Origin: Dacryopinax spathularia
Taxonomy: Eukaryota; Basidiomycota; Dacrymycetes; Dacrymycetales; Dacrymycetaceae
Assembly (NCBI GenBank): GCA_037974965.1
Contig: JBBPFI010000016.1
Span: 372,001-436,000, forward strand
DNA length: 64,000 bases
Direction: 5' to 3'
Within the stretch, counting starts at the first letter, position 1. Each line of letters starts with the position of its first letter. A model generated the notes under the pieces. The model had not been told where the DNA came from. It was given only the letters and a program-made list of their open reading frames with translations, and did not search any database. Made by a program: the position numbers and the translations under genes. Below, in pieces: positions 34,604 through 44,974 of the stretch.

Positions 34604-37033
34604 TCAGTACTCGGGTGCCGGGTCGGGGTTGCGCGGATCCCAGATATCGTCGGGATCCGGGGCACCCGGCGCTGGGTGTTCCGCCCAATCACGGACTGGG
34701 TCCATGGCCGGTAGAGCCGGCACCGACGTAGGAGGTGCCGGAGCAGGAGCAGGAGGAGGTGCCGGGGCAGGCGTATGGCCGTCCCCGAACCGCTCGATGT
34801 GCGCCGCGAGCGCTTGTGCGGTCGGAGCCGCTCCATCGCGGGGCTCCGTGAAATCCGCAGCGTCCCAATAGGGAAGCTGATGATCGTATATGATATACGG
34901 GCGCTCGCCCTTCTTGCGGGCGAAGTAGTGATTCAACTTCTCACTAGAACCCCGGGCCAAGCCGGTGAGGGAGAGCTGACGCACCACCTCGCGCCGGGAC
35001 CACGCAACGGGGACGTTTGGGGCACCCCGAGGAACTGGCTCGAAAGCAGCCAGAATATTGAACACCATCCGAGAGGATGGGCGATCCGGGATGGAATACC
35101 CATCCATGGCTTCCCGCCAAGAGGTAGGCATTTGGAAGAGCGAGGGAAGGAGCTCCTCGAAGAACAAGGTCCGCATGGCCTTGGTTACATGGTTGCTCTT
35201 AACCATGTTATCCCGGATCTTCTCGATCTCGAAGAAGATATCGGCATCCGGTCGATAATATCGGCCGTCCATCGTGCGACGCACGCCACGCCCTGCATTT
35301 CGCAGGTTATCCTTGCCGAGGAGGGGCTTGTCGGCGAGCCCTTCCCACTTCCGGTATTCCCGGGTAATCCCAAACCGTGCACGATACACGGGCGCGTCAG
35401 TCTTGAGACGACGCCAAACTTCACCACCAGCCTGGCGCAAGGCTGTGATATCGTGAGGACTCCTCACGCGTCTCCATGGTGAATCCGGGGGAAGCTCCGG
35501 CGCCCCTGGAAGGGGAGGGTGAGCCTGATGGCTCGTAGAGCCGTCAGGAATGTCCCCCAGGGGAACGGAGCCACTCCTAGGAGTGGGGAGTTTGCGGGGA
35601 GGGGGACCCATCGGAGGTTCTTCAGCTGGGCGTTTACCCAGAGGAGTATATGCGGGTGTTTGAGCAACACTCGCATACGAGGGGGTTCCCCTCGAGTTCG
35701 ATGGTGCCGTCCTTGATGAGGACGGAGGCACAAGCGAGGCAGCCCTCGATGAAGACGCCTGAGCCGGTCCTGACGCGACGTCAGGCTGAGGGAAAATGTA
35801 AGAAGGGCTGGCAATGCCCTTCTCACAGTAGTCCCGGGAGGTTATCCTCCCGGCATGCGGGTCGGGAGTCGGTGTCCGCGCCTGCGGGGTTGGCGAGCGG
35901 GTGCGAGGGGTCGGGGAGCGGTTACCTCGATCCATATCCTCATCCTCAGAGGATGAGCGCGTCGGCGATCGAGCAGGTCGCCGGGAAGCCCGGTACCCAC
36001 CCCCCTCCTTGTAGGGGGAAGGCGACCGAGAGTTCCTCGGAGAGGAGGCGCGTTCCTTTCCCTTGGAACGGTCCGCACCACGTCGAAGACGACGGAGATC
36101 CTCCTCGAGGATATCGTACTCTCGCCTGAGCTCCGTGTACTTCCGCTCCAGGCGGTTTCTCTGCCCACGGGCGTGGTCCGTCCTCTCCCGCTCCTCCGTG
36201 CACCGAGTGATATACTTGGCGAGCTGTACCTGCATCGACTCCCAGCGGGACTCCGCCGAGTCCCGGGCCTTTTCCAGGGACACCTCCCTGGCCTTAGCTC
36301 GTTTGAGCTGGTTTTCGAGGTCATACACGCGACCTTCGAGTATCCCAACCTTGCGGTTGGCTTCGTCCAGAGCGCGATTCCAGCTCACGATGGACGCGCG
36401 AGCATCATCACGCTCGATCGTGCGGACACGGAGTTGCTCCGCGAGTTCCGAGCAGCGGGTTACGAGCTGCTCGTGGGATACGAAGTCCATAGAGGACGCC
36501 GTAGTTATCGGTGACACCATCACCGCGGACGAAGATCCAGAAGGGGGCGTAGACCAAGCTACGAGGGATGGTTCAGCCGTAATGGCTGTCGAGACAGGAG
36601 GTGTCGACGTGGCCGGCCAAGTTGTGGCTGGAAACACTGCCGCGCCTGGTACGGCGGCAGCAGCGACAGCAGCAGCAGCCGAGGCAGCTACTGAATCGGC
36701 ATCGGTGGATGACTCCACCGCAGTACTGGACGATGGACCTAAGTCCACGCCCAAGGAGTTTCCCGATACATCTGAACGATGTATCGGCGAGCTATTGCTA
36801 GCTCGAGCCGGGGCTGGAGGAGGGGTGTCGGGGAGGAACAGCGGTTCCTCCTCGTCGTTCATCGAGACGGGGTGGGTGGTCGCGGAAGGAGAGGGGATGT
36901 CGAGCTCGAGCTCGCTGACGCCGCCCTTAGTAAGGGTGGTGGCCTCAATATAAGAGGCGTTCCGCCTTGTGAAGGCGGGCACGGGCAGATTAGGCCCGTG
37001 ATTGCTCCCGCACCAGGCGGAAGAAAGAAGCAT
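34604..37033 (-). CDS. Third open frame of the LTR element, coiled-coil protein of unknown function
   Basis: 809 aa, downstream of pol inside the element. It starts 28 nt after the pol frame. The N-terminal 190 residues are Ser/Pro/Ala-rich. Residues about 195-330 form a strong coiled coil with Glu/Arg heptads, followed by a basic Ser/Arg/Pro region and a globular-looking C-terminal part rich in Trp, Arg and Tyr (about 530-740) before an Ala/Pro tail. No transmembrane segment is apparent, so it does not look like an envelope protein despite its position. It has no zinc knuckle, which is in the gag frame. I do not recognise its family; a structural or chaperone role in the particle is only a guess. 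Confidence 0.7.
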   Translation of the reverse strand: MLLSSAWCGSNHGPNLPVPAFTRRNASYIEATTLTKGGVSELELDIPSPSATTHPVSMNDEEEPLFLPDTPPPAPARASNSSPIHRSDVSGNSLGVDLGPSSSTAVESSTDADSVAASAAAAVAAAAVPGAAVFPATTWPATSTPPVSTAITAEPSLVAWSTPPSGSSSAVMVSPITTASSMDFVSHEQLVTRCSELAEQLRVRTIERDDARASIVSWNRALDEANRKVGILEGRVYDLENQLKRAKAREVSLEKARDSAESRWESMQVQLAKYITRCTEERERTDHARGQRNRLERKYTELRREYDILEEDLRRLRRGADRSKGKERASSPRNSRSPSPYKEGGGYRASRRPARSPTRSSSEDEDMDRGNRSPTPRTRSPTPQARTPTPDPHAGRITSRDYCEKGIASPSYIFPQPDVASGPAQASSSRAASLVPPSSSRTAPSNSRGTPSYASVAQTPAYTPLGKRPAEEPPMGPPPRKLPTPRSGSVPLGDIPDGSTSHQAHPPLPGAPELPPDSPWRRVRSPHDITALRQAGGEVWRRLKTDAPVYRARFGITREYRKWEGLADKPLLGKDNLRNAGRGVRRTMDGRYYRPDADIFFEIEKIRDNMVKSNHVTKAMRTLFFEELLPSLFQMPTSWREAMDGYSIPDRPSSRMVFNILAAFEPVPRGAPNVPVAWSRREVVRQLSLTGLARGSSEKLNHYFARKKGERPYIIYDHQLPYWDAADFTEPRDGAAPTAQALAAHIERFGDGHTPAPAPPPAPAPAPPTSVPALPAMDPVRDWAEHPAPGAPDPDDIWDPRNPDPAPEY

Positions 37034-37060
37034 ACAAAAGAAATTGCTTCTTCCGCGTAG

Positions 37061-40000
37061 TCAAGGGCTTCGCGGCTTCCGTGCTTCTGGCCTTCTGGCC
37101 TTATGGTTGTGCGGGGAAACCCCCGATCTCCCTTCCTTCCCGATTTGGGGAAGTTCGTCCGGGTTACGGACCCCTCGCAATGCGAGGTATTCATCCAAGG
37201 CAGCCAATCGGTCTGCCTTGCCTAGCGGCTCCCACGTTTGGGTGCCGTCAGACCAGACGAAGTGGAAGCGCAGTTGGCCCCGATGCCATCTGTGGTCGTC
37301 GATTTGTTCGACGTACTCCTCATCGGCTGGAGCATCTCCGAAAACTGCTTCGGGGCTGCGATCTGGAAAGATCGCAGAGTCAGACTGTACATACGGCCTA
37401 AGCAGGCTCGTATGGAACACCGGATGGATACGGCGTGCCAGCATAAAATCTGGGAGCGATAACTTACAGTTATCGGTGCCGGTCACCTTGGTGACCGTGA
37501 ATGGACCAATGTAGCGAGGCATGAGCTTCGCTACCCTGCCCTTCGGAACAGCTAAGTTCCGCGTAGACAAGTAAACCAAGTCGTTCACTTGGTACTCCGG
37601 CGCAGGTCGCCGGTGTCGATTGGCTGACGAGGCCTGTTGTACCCGTGCCTCGATAATCGCGTCCGTAGCGATGCGCACATTATACCGAGCTTCTCGGGCA
37701 TATCTATCTACTCCGAGAAATTCGGACTCGGTATGCTTGACCAGGTTGGTCAAGGATGGGGTATACCCATAGTTGAGTTCAAACGGGCTGAAGCCCGTGG
37801 AAGCGCTAACGCTAGCGTTAACCGCGAATTCCACCATGGGTAGACGGTAGAACCAATCCGTCTGATCGTCCTTGATGACGGCGCGCAGTACCTGCGTTAC
37901 CGAGCGAACCATGCGTTCGGTTACCCCATCCGTTTGCGGGTGGAAGGCGGTGGACATAAGCAGCTTCGTCCCTAGCTGTTTATGTAGTTCCTGCCAGTAT
38001 TTTGCAGTGAACTTCGTATCCCTATCAGATACGATACTCGCCGGAACCCCGTGCAAGCGGATCACCTCCCTGAGGAGGAAGCGAGCCACATCCGCCGATG
38101 ATGATGTAGTCATCAGAGGGATGAGGTGGATCATCGCCGAGAATCGGCAGACAACGACTAATAAATAGTCGAACCCGCCAGAGAGCGGCAAAGGACCCAT
38201 AAAATCCATGGCGATCGAACGCCATGGCGCTTCCGGAATGGGAAGGGAATGAAGCAAGCCAACGGGCTTGGACGTCGAGTCCTTCGATGTAACGCATCGA
38301 GGGCAGGCTTTACAATAAGCCTTGATCTCCCGGGACATGCCCGGCCACCAGAATCGGGGTGAAAGAGAGCCCCAAGTCTTCGTAGGACCGAAATGTCCTA
38401 CGCTAATATGCGCTTGCTCGATGAGCAAGGAACGTACCTTGCGTCCGTCGACCCATGATTCGGGTACGTATACCGCCGATCCGCCACCGGAGAGGGATAG
38501 GAGGAAACCCCCTGCGTCTAGTGCGAACAGGGAGGATCCAGGCAACGTTGCCTGCACCTTTTTATAAAAAGGATCGTCTGCGTATCCCTGGCGAATTGCC
38601 AGGAGCAGATCAGGTTGATCTGTGAACTCCAGCGAGGCTGGCACCCCCGGAGATCGGGAATTAGCGACTGTGAGCGGTCGATCTTCTCGATCCAGGATGG
38701 ACCGGTTCGCACTGGCCCCCTGGGGGCTAGAATGCCCCTCGCCCAAGCCCGAGACGTCACCCTCGTTTACAGAGACGAGGTTATCAACCGCCGGAGCCAC
38801 AGCCCCGGCAATAGCGTCAGCGGCAACAGCCACTTCAGTGGCAGCAGAAGGCGCCGGTGTCCCTTTGGGGTCACCGTTGATTCGCACGCTTTCGCGTACG
38901 CGCGGTTCGGACCGGTCTATGGCCGGGATATCAGCCTTAGCCCGTTTGGGCTTGGGATTGTTAATCCGTACACTTTCTAGTGTACGGGGTTCAGGGCGCT
39001 CCACCCTCTCCCGAGGGGGGATCTTCGTCCCTTGGTATCGCGTTTGCATGATGCGAACGGATACGTTGGGCATAAGCTCAGCGCGTCTTGCCAAGGATAG
39101 GGTATCCCCTTCCTTGTCGATTCGAGCGTCAGCCGTGACGCTCGACTTCTCCTCGGTGAAGCGAGAGAGCCAATCCGAGACGACGTTAAGTCGTCCCGGT
39201 ACGTGCATAAAGGTGCAGTCAAACCGGGCCAAGAACTCCAAGGCCCGGGCTTGTCGTCTAGACAAGGATGACTGCGTTTGAAGATAACGCAGGGATTCAT
39301 GGTCGGTGACCACCGTAAACCGGCGCCCAATGAGCTTGTCCTCCCATTTGAGGAGAGCTTCGAGCACTCCGAGCAGTTCCTGCTCGTACGTCGGATACGC
39401 CATCTGCGCATTCGTAAACCGGCGCGAATGAAACGCCGCCGGTTGTACTTGGTCCCAGGAAGGGCCTTGCCCGTAATAGGCGCCGACACCTGTTACAGAC
39501 GCGTCGGTAATGACGAAGATCGGTAATCCGTTCTTCGGATCGATGGGTTTAAGCACCGGGTACCTGTCCGTCATGGCCAGGATTTTCTGAAAACAATGCT
39601 TATGCATTGGCGTAACCAAGAACTTCTTGTTCTTGTGCGTAAGCGCGGATAGGGGCGCAGTATATGCTGCGACCCCTGGCATATATGCAGCCAGGTATGT
39701 TACCATGCCGAGAAAACTCTGCATGGACTTAACATCCCGCGGGAAAGCCGCGTTGCGGATAACGGACATCTTGTCCTCATCGGCGTATATGCCGTCATCC
39801 GTAATCGTATGCCCGAGGCATTCGATACTGTCTGAAAGCAGACAGACCTTGTCCACCGACAAGTATAGTTTCTGCTCTCGCAGAATAGCGAAAACCACCC
39901 GTAGGTTTTCGATCGCTTCGACTAAGGACTCTCCGACAATGAACATGTCGTCAAGGTACGAGACTACCTTGGTCATCCAGTGTTCCTGGAAGATGAACAT

Positions 40001-40534
40001 CATCATTCGTTGGAATGATGCAGGGAGGTTGCAGTCTCCCTGTTGCCCCACATGGCTAACGAAAGTCCCAAAGGGATTTTTGAAGGTAGTCTTCCAGACA
40101 TCGTCTGGCTCCACTCGAAGCATTTCGAATGCATTACGCAGATCCAACTTGGATCTGAATGGGTGTCGAGCGACCCATTGGCGGATCTCGTCCTGATCCG
40201 GCATGGGCGTAACGTCCTTTACAATATTGGCGTTACGTTCACGACAGTCCACTGTCGTGCGCAGCTTGCCGTTCTTCTTGGTAACGCAGAGCATAGGCAA
40301 CGCGTTACCAGAGAAGCTGGGTTCCCACCATCCAGCAGTTTGGTACTGCTGGGTCTTTTCTCGCAGCTCATCGAGGTGCGCTTCGGGACAGGTAGGACGC
40401 CGCGTCACGTAGGACGCGTTATCATCAATCAGATTGATGCGGTGGTTGACCGCCCTCAAGGGCGGAAGCACGGGGGGAATCTCCCCCGTGAGGTCCACTA
40501 TCTCCGCGATCAAGGTATCTCGTATACCCTGCAT
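37061..40534 (-). CDS. pol: pol of the LTR element: reverse transcriptase, RNase H, integrase, chromodomain-like tail
   Basis: 1157 aa from the first Met. The reverse transcriptase domain (about 60-260) has the YLDD active-site box; RNase H follows with TDASVTG and TDHESL. The integrase has an HHCC zinc finger (SVGHFG ... CPRC), then the catalytic core with MDFMGPLP, SDRDTKF and the later Glu. The C-terminal region (HPVFHTSLLRPY, then about 70 residues with WSDGTQTWEP) resembles the chromodomain of chromoviruses. The order reverse transcriptase-RNase H-integrase identifies Ty3/gypsy rather than Ty1/copia. Confidence 0.93.
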   Translation of the reverse strand: MQGIRDTLIAEIVDLTGEIPPVLPPLRAVNHRINLIDDNASYVTRRPTCPEAHLDELREKTQQYQTAGWWEPSFSGNALPMLCVTKKNGKLRTTVDCRERNANIVKDVTPMPDQDEIRQWVARHPFRSKLDLRNAFEMLRVEPDDVWKTTFKNPFGTFVSHVGQQGDCNLPASFQRMMMFIFQEHWMTKVVSYLDDMFIVGESLVEAIENLRVVFAILREQKLYLSVDKVCLLSDSIECLGHTITDDGIYADEDKMSVIRNAAFPRDVKSMQSFLGMVTYLAAYMPGVAAYTAPLSALTHKNKKFLVTPMHKHCFQKILAMTDRYPVLKPIDPKNGLPIFVITDASVTGVGAYYGQGPSWDQVQPAAFHSRRFTNAQMAYPTYEQELLGVLEALLKWEDKLIGRRFTVVTDHESLRYLQTQSSLSRRQARALEFLARFDCTFMHVPGRLNVVSDWLSRFTEEKSSVTADARIDKEGDTLSLARRAELMPNVSVRIMQTRYQGTKIPPRERVERPEPRTLESVRINNPKPKRAKADIPAIDRSEPRVRESVRINGDPKGTPAPSAATEVAVAADAIAGAVAPAVDNLVSVNEGDVSGLGEGHSSPQGASANRSILDREDRPLTVANSRSPGVPASLEFTDQPDLLLAIRQGYADDPFYKKVQATLPGSSLFALDAGGFLLSLSGGGSAVYVPESWVDGRKVRSLLIEQAHISVGHFGPTKTWGSLSPRFWWPGMSREIKAYCKACPRCVTSKDSTSKPVGLLHSLPIPEAPWRSIAMDFMGPLPLSGGFDYLLVVVCRFSAMIHLIPLMTTSSSADVARFLLREVIRLHGVPASIVSDRDTKFTAKYWQELHKQLGTKLLMSTAFHPQTDGVTERMVRSVTQVLRAVIKDDQTDWFYRLPMVEFAVNASVSASTGFSPFELNYGYTPSLTNLVKHTESEFLGVDRYAREARYNVRIATDAIIEARVQQASSANRHRRPAPEYQVNDLVYLSTRNLAVPKGRVAKLMPRYIGPFTVTKVTGTDNCKLSLPDFMLARRIHPVFHTSLLRPYVQSDSAIFPDRSPEAVFGDAPADEEYVEQIDDHRWHRGQLRFHFVWSDGTQTWEPLGKADRLAALDEYLALRGVRNPDELPQIGKEGRSGVSPHNHKARRPEARKPRSP

Positions 40535-40666
40535 ATGGTCCTCTGGGTACGAGGAGAGACCTTCCCCACCTTTGAGGGCAGACGCCGATTGTACGGCGAC
40601 TAGTGTCCGCGGAGAGCTCTCCGTCGGGGCGATGGTAGCCCCTGTCGAAGAGGTCTCCGCTACGAG

Positions 40667-43522
40667 TCAATGCTGGCTCGTCCTTCCCGGGCGGGAAGGT
40701 GGATACACTCTCTTATGCACCCTCCCGGATGATGAACCATCCGGGCTACTGATCACGCCAGGCAAGGCCAGGTTGCTAGACAACCTAGATCCCGAAGGGA
40801 GCCAGGAGCCACCCCTTCCTCCGATAAGGACACCCTTATCGTACAGGTCCACGAGGACCTGGAACCGCCTGCCGAAAGGCAGTCCAAGGATGACTTGGTA
40901 TTTATCCATATTCACTATATCGAAATAGTGGCTGGACGTTTTGTCCAAGACCTTCACTTCCGCGTGAAGTCCGAACTGGATGACAGTTCGGCTACCTCTG
41001 CTCATCTGTTGCAGAGCAACTGGGGTATCCAGCTTCTCAAAGCGGAGGTTGTGCGCTTTGACGAAATCGGCCGAGATCGTATCGATCTCAGCGCCGCTGT
41101 CAATCAGCGCCCAAGCGGGGTGCCCATCAATCCCGATATAGCACTCGATCGGTGAAGAAGCCACCGGATCCCGTAAGGGCTGGCCCTTGCGCAAGCGCAC
41201 AGTATTATCGTGCCGCCACAGATCGCCCGAGTCTGGCGTCTTGCTCCCCAAGCGAGGAGAGACAGCAGATACGCTGACCGTGCTCAGCTTGGAGCACGGA
41301 GTAATATATGCTGCCCGGACGGCAAACCGAGGAATATCCTCGGGCGGGGTTGAAGTATCCCCGGAGAGTGAGCGAGGTCCGCAGTCCTCATCCGTTTCCC
41401 ATTCCTCGGGAGACGACTCCACACCCGGGGAATCCACTGGGTGATGCATGTAATCATCCGCTGAGGAGGACTCAGCGGCTTCGTCGACTGGCACGGCAGG
41501 CGCCGTGAGGATGCTTTCTACCCCCCCATCATCGAGCTGTATGCGGCTCGTGGCCTCTCCCGTTTCGGCGAAACGGACAGCCCTTTGGTTGGGGCACTCC
41601 GCGGCCCAGTGGCCGGACTTGCCGCAATTGAAGCAAGCGTTCCCCGAAGGCGATTTGCCATTCTGGGCCGGAGTTCGGGCTTTAGAGCCCGACCTATCAG
41701 GGATAGATCGATTGCGATCTCCTGCCCCGTTCGGTGAACGACCAAAACGGGATTTGTGCGGTCTATCACCCGCTTTCGGCGTCGGTCGGTGTACGGACCG
41801 TTCCCCCACCTGCGGGGTGTGCGTCGAAACGGATGGTTTCGCTCGGCCAGAGGTACGGTTAACCGCTGGTGTAGATAAGGCGTGCCCCGAGGCACGAGAC
41901 GAGTTGACCGAGGAGTTAACCTCACGAGCTAGATCTCTAACCCGCTCTATTTCGCGAGCGCGGCTATACAGCTCGTCGAAGGAGCCTTGCTCCAGATCGT
42001 AACCGTTCTCGATAATACGAGTACGGATAGCTGAACCTAGAGCCTCTAGGAACCGCCGACGAATGTAGTACTCGTTCGGTACCTCGGTCATCTGCCCGAG
42101 TATGTTTAGGAGCTCGTCCTTCAAGGCCTCTACGGTCTTGCTGCCTTGGTTAAGGCGCTCGAACCGATCGTACGCCTTGTACGTTTCTTCATTAGTGAAG
42201 AAATGACCATATAACCCCTTGATCGTTCTGGGGAAATCCCAGTCCCTCCGTGGAACGCTTCCTTGCTCCACGTTCGCTTCATACCAGCGGGACGCTGAAC
42301 CGGTCAGGTATTGCCCGAGGACTGTGACCTGCCACCTCGTATACTCGGGGCCAGTGGTCCCCGCAATGCGGAACATACGCACCAATTGTGCGAGGAAGGT
42401 CAGGAATACCTCGGTATCCTGTTCGCCCGAGTAGGGCGGGTCGGGGTGTCTTGGTTTGACCAAGCCGGAGTTATGAGCTCCCGATGGGGGCTCCATCGCA
42501 TCATCCAGCCAATTCTGGATGCGAGCGTTGGGCGCGTTAGGCACCAATACGGTCGACACCGGGGCAGGCCGACCGCGTGTCTCGTCTAGAGACGCGAAAA
42601 CCGTAGCCGTCGTGTGTCCACGATGTTTCCTCGATTGAATCGGGGTGCGAGGAAATCCCTCGAGATCAGGTCCAACGGATTTTCCGTTCTGTCCGTCCCT
42701 CCCATAAGGGCCGGGCGGTTCAGAACGGTAGTACCCCTCGGGGTACTTATGCCCAGAGCGTTGGCCGCCAACCCTGGAGGTCCCACCGGGAGGTCGAAGT
42801 CCCGGGTTTTGTTGACTATCGGTCTGAGGAGCGATCCTCACCGATTCCGTCTCTAAACGGTCCCCTTCGTCGATGGGAGTCGACGCACCAATTGGTTCGT
42901 CCAATGGTTGTACCGCGGCTCGGCGTAGGCCACGAACGAGACTATCCTCCTGGATAGGAGCATGATGAGACGCCGGGGAGTTTACCCCGGATGCCCTCGA
43001 GGCACCTCCGGATGGTGGATCGCCATCCACCGCAGCCCCTTGCCCTCCAGCTATCCGAGCAGCCAGCTCGGCGATCACCTCGGCTTGTTCGGGGTTGATA
43101 TTCTTCAGGATATCATAACCCTGCGCCAGATTGGCGAACAGCTTAGCCAGCTGATGTATACCTTCCGCTGGAGCGGCTGTAAGAACGCCAGGGCTGGCGG
43201 ACCGGCTTACGGGCCGGGATTGTTCGACCCAGTCAGGCTCGAGGTGGCCTCCAGCTGGTGTCGGTGACGGACCAGATGTTGAGGTCATCCTCGTGAGCGA
43301 CGCGCCGTCGATCGCACGGGTCGAGGCCGACGCCGGAGGTGCAGCCGACGGTAACGTCGGATGAGGTCCTACCCAAGTCCCTACGGGGCTTGGCGTCGAT
43401 CGCCATCCAGCGCCCGGGCTGTTGCCCGTCGATGCTGGCGGTATCATGCCAGAGACGTCGGTTGCTGTCCCTGGAGTTTCCTGGCGCAGAGCGTCAGGCG
43501 GGCGAGGTTGCCGCTGATCCAT
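40667..43522 (-). CDS. gag: gag and protease frame of the LTR element
   Basis: About 951 aa from the ATG at 43522, which lies just inside the 5' LTR. The first part is Pro/Ser/Gly-rich. A retrotransposon gag domain follows (around 410-560, with RWQVTVLGQYLTGSASRWYE and ALKDELLNIL blocks), then a basic region and a CCHC zinc knuckle (CFNCGKSGHWAAEC). The C-terminal part carries a retropepsin-like aspartic protease with the DSGAE active site and an ILGLPF end motif. Pol is the next frame downstream. Confidence 0.9.
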   Translation of the reverse strand: MDQRQPRPPDALRQETPGTATDVSGMIPPASTGNSPGAGWRSTPSPVGTWVGPHPTLPSAAPPASASTRAIDGASLTRMTSTSGPSPTPAGGHLEPDWVEQSRPVSRSASPGVLTAAPAEGIHQLAKLFANLAQGYDILKNINPEQAEVIAELAARIAGGQGAAVDGDPPSGGASRASGVNSPASHHAPIQEDSLVRGLRRAAVQPLDEPIGASTPIDEGDRLETESVRIAPQTDSQQNPGLRPPGGTSRVGGQRSGHKYPEGYYRSEPPGPYGRDGQNGKSVGPDLEGFPRTPIQSRKHRGHTTATVFASLDETRGRPAPVSTVLVPNAPNARIQNWLDDAMEPPSGAHNSGLVKPRHPDPPYSGEQDTEVFLTFLAQLVRMFRIAGTTGPEYTRWQVTVLGQYLTGSASRWYEANVEQGSVPRRDWDFPRTIKGLYGHFFTNEETYKAYDRFERLNQGSKTVEALKDELLNILGQMTEVPNEYYIRRRFLEALGSAIRTRIIENGYDLEQGSFDELYSRAREIERVRDLAREVNSSVNSSRASGHALSTPAVNRTSGRAKPSVSTHTPQVGERSVHRPTPKAGDRPHKSRFGRSPNGAGDRNRSIPDRSGSKARTPAQNGKSPSGNACFNCGKSGHWAAECPNQRAVRFAETGEATSRIQLDDGGVESILTAPAVPVDEAAESSSADDYMHHPVDSPGVESSPEEWETDEDCGPRSLSGDTSTPPEDIPRFAVRAAYITPCSKLSTVSVSAVSPRLGSKTPDSGDLWRHDNTVRLRKGQPLRDPVASSPIECYIGIDGHPAWALIDSGAEIDTISADFVKAHNLRFEKLDTPVALQQMSRGSRTVIQFGLHAEVKVLDKTSSHYFDIVNMDKYQVILGLPFGRRFQVLVDLYDKGVLIGGRGGSWLPSGSRLSSNLALPGVISSPDGSSSGRVHKRVYPPSRPGRTSQH

Positions 43523-43576
43523 TTGGACAGCGGTAATACTCTGTAGCAGAATCGCACGTAGGCGTGCGTAAAAAAA

Positions 43577-43754
43577 TGTAAGAGTCGTTAGACTCTTCGG
43601 TGTATCTACACCGTAGTACGCAGAACCAATGTATTGATTCTGCCTACGACAGGGTGTAGGAAAGAAGACGTGGGAAAACCACGCGTGCCCTAGAGGCACG
43701 AGATAAACCTCATCCTGCTTACGGCAGGTTGATTACTAAGGGTAGTCCCTTACA
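43577..43754 (-). repeat. 5' LTR of the Ty3/gypsy element
   Basis: 178 bp, identical to the LTR at 34327-34504. It is the 5' LTR in the element's minus-strand orientation and should carry its promoter. Confidence 0.95.
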
Positions 43755-43759
43755 AATAT
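43755..43759. repeat. Target-site duplication (right copy)
   Basis: AATAT directly after the LTR, matching 34322-34326. Confidence 0.9.
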
Positions 43760-44974
43760 CGCGACGTCGACATTCGCTGCTTTCGTATATCTGGGCCGAT
43801 CCGCCCACACCGGCTTTCTCGTACCACCCAAAAGAACGACCACGTGCACCTCACGCAAATTTCATCCCCCCCCTCCCGGGGTCCTCTGCCTCCCACACTT
43901 GCTGCACCGGTAACCCTTAAACAAACAGACCACCTCGACGCTCTTCCAGACCGCTTGAACGAGCATGTGCATGTGCCAGTGCAGTGCCTGAGTGAGCGCA
44001 TGCTCGTGCTCTATAGCCGTACGACGGTTCTGGCCTTCATGTACCTCCTAGGGGATGATCCGGCATTTTGCGAGCTTGGCGAGACGGAGCTTGCCGTCGA
44101 TATATTTTTATGGAAGGAGGCAAGGTGTACTTGTTGTTTCTCTCTCAGCTTGGTACTAGATTAATTCGCTCGAGCGAAGTAGAGTGCTCGTGTGCACTCA
44201 GAAATGGGTGAGACATCGTCGGGAAATAGACTTCTGGTGCGGGATGGGCGCTAAGATAAGGTCGGAGTTGGTGGCTTGTATGGAGGTGGAGGCTCAAGTA
44301 AGGAGACGATGACGAACAACAACGCATTCTTCACTCTGGGAAAGCGCCGCCGTCTTTAAGGCACTGGATTGTGCAGCTCTTGGGGTTGCACCATTGTTTT
44401 TGTGTAATCTCACTGTAGACAGCTGGGATACACTTGTTCGGCTTTGAGCGTGAGATCATCCGGCGCAGCGGGAAGTCTGATACAAACTCGAGATGAGGCA
44501 TTCCTCCTAGCCAGAAGACTGTGATCGTGGCATACTAGTCTTCTGTGGCCGTAACAGCTAGTAGCTTAACATGAAGATCAAGCCTAACAGAAGGACGCCT
44601 CCAGTCCTCGGCCATTCCTGCAGCTTAACCCCGACCAATATCTAACGCCGACCGCGCTCCAGCCCCTCTAGCCACCCGTGCGGTCCACACACCGATGACG
44701 CTATCCACCTGAGGTCGGGGCTTATCGGACTCCCACAGGCGGATCGATGATTGCGGGGAATGAGTTGCGGAGCGGGAGACCTCCATCTTGCCTTCTTCTG
44801 CTTTGACCTTGACTGGCTAGAAGGTGCATATACGTCCTGCTTCTCGTCTTTGTGCGGATTAGAGGATAGACGACATCTTACACTCTAGCAACAACTCCAG
44901 CATATAGACCACCGCACCGGGCGACGACCTCCACACCCACGACTCCCTCAAGCTCGCTCGCTCGCACCACGACC
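43760..44974. other. Intergenic region between LTR element and F-box gene
   Basis: About 1.2 kb with no supported gene. Before the insertion it was continuous with the sequence left of 34327. The right end should contain the F-box gene promoter. Short open frames lack family motifs. Confidence 0.5.

Larger units (their letters stand above)
34327..43754 (-). mobile_element. Ty3/gypsy LTR retrotransposon (chromodomain type), apparently whole and young
   Basis: The element is 9428 bp and reads on the minus strand. It is bounded by two 178-bp direct LTRs (34327-34504 and 43577-43754) that start TG and end CA and are identical base for base. A five-base duplication AATAT flanks it (34322-34326 and 43755-43759). 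The order gag-protease, then reverse transcriptase-RNase H-integrase with a chromodomain-like tail, is that of Ty3/gypsy elements; a third long frame lies downstream of pol. A purine run next to the 3' LTR (about 34505-34515) fits a polypurine tract; a primer-binding site was not clear. Identical LTRs imply a very recent insertion. It looks whole. It sits between the alpha-arrestin and F-box genes and interrupts no gene I can recognise. Confidence 0.95.

Noticed and set aside
34604-37033. Third frame of the LTR element as an envelope gene
   Set aside because: Its position fits, but there is no signal peptide or transmembrane segment, and the core is a coiled coil.
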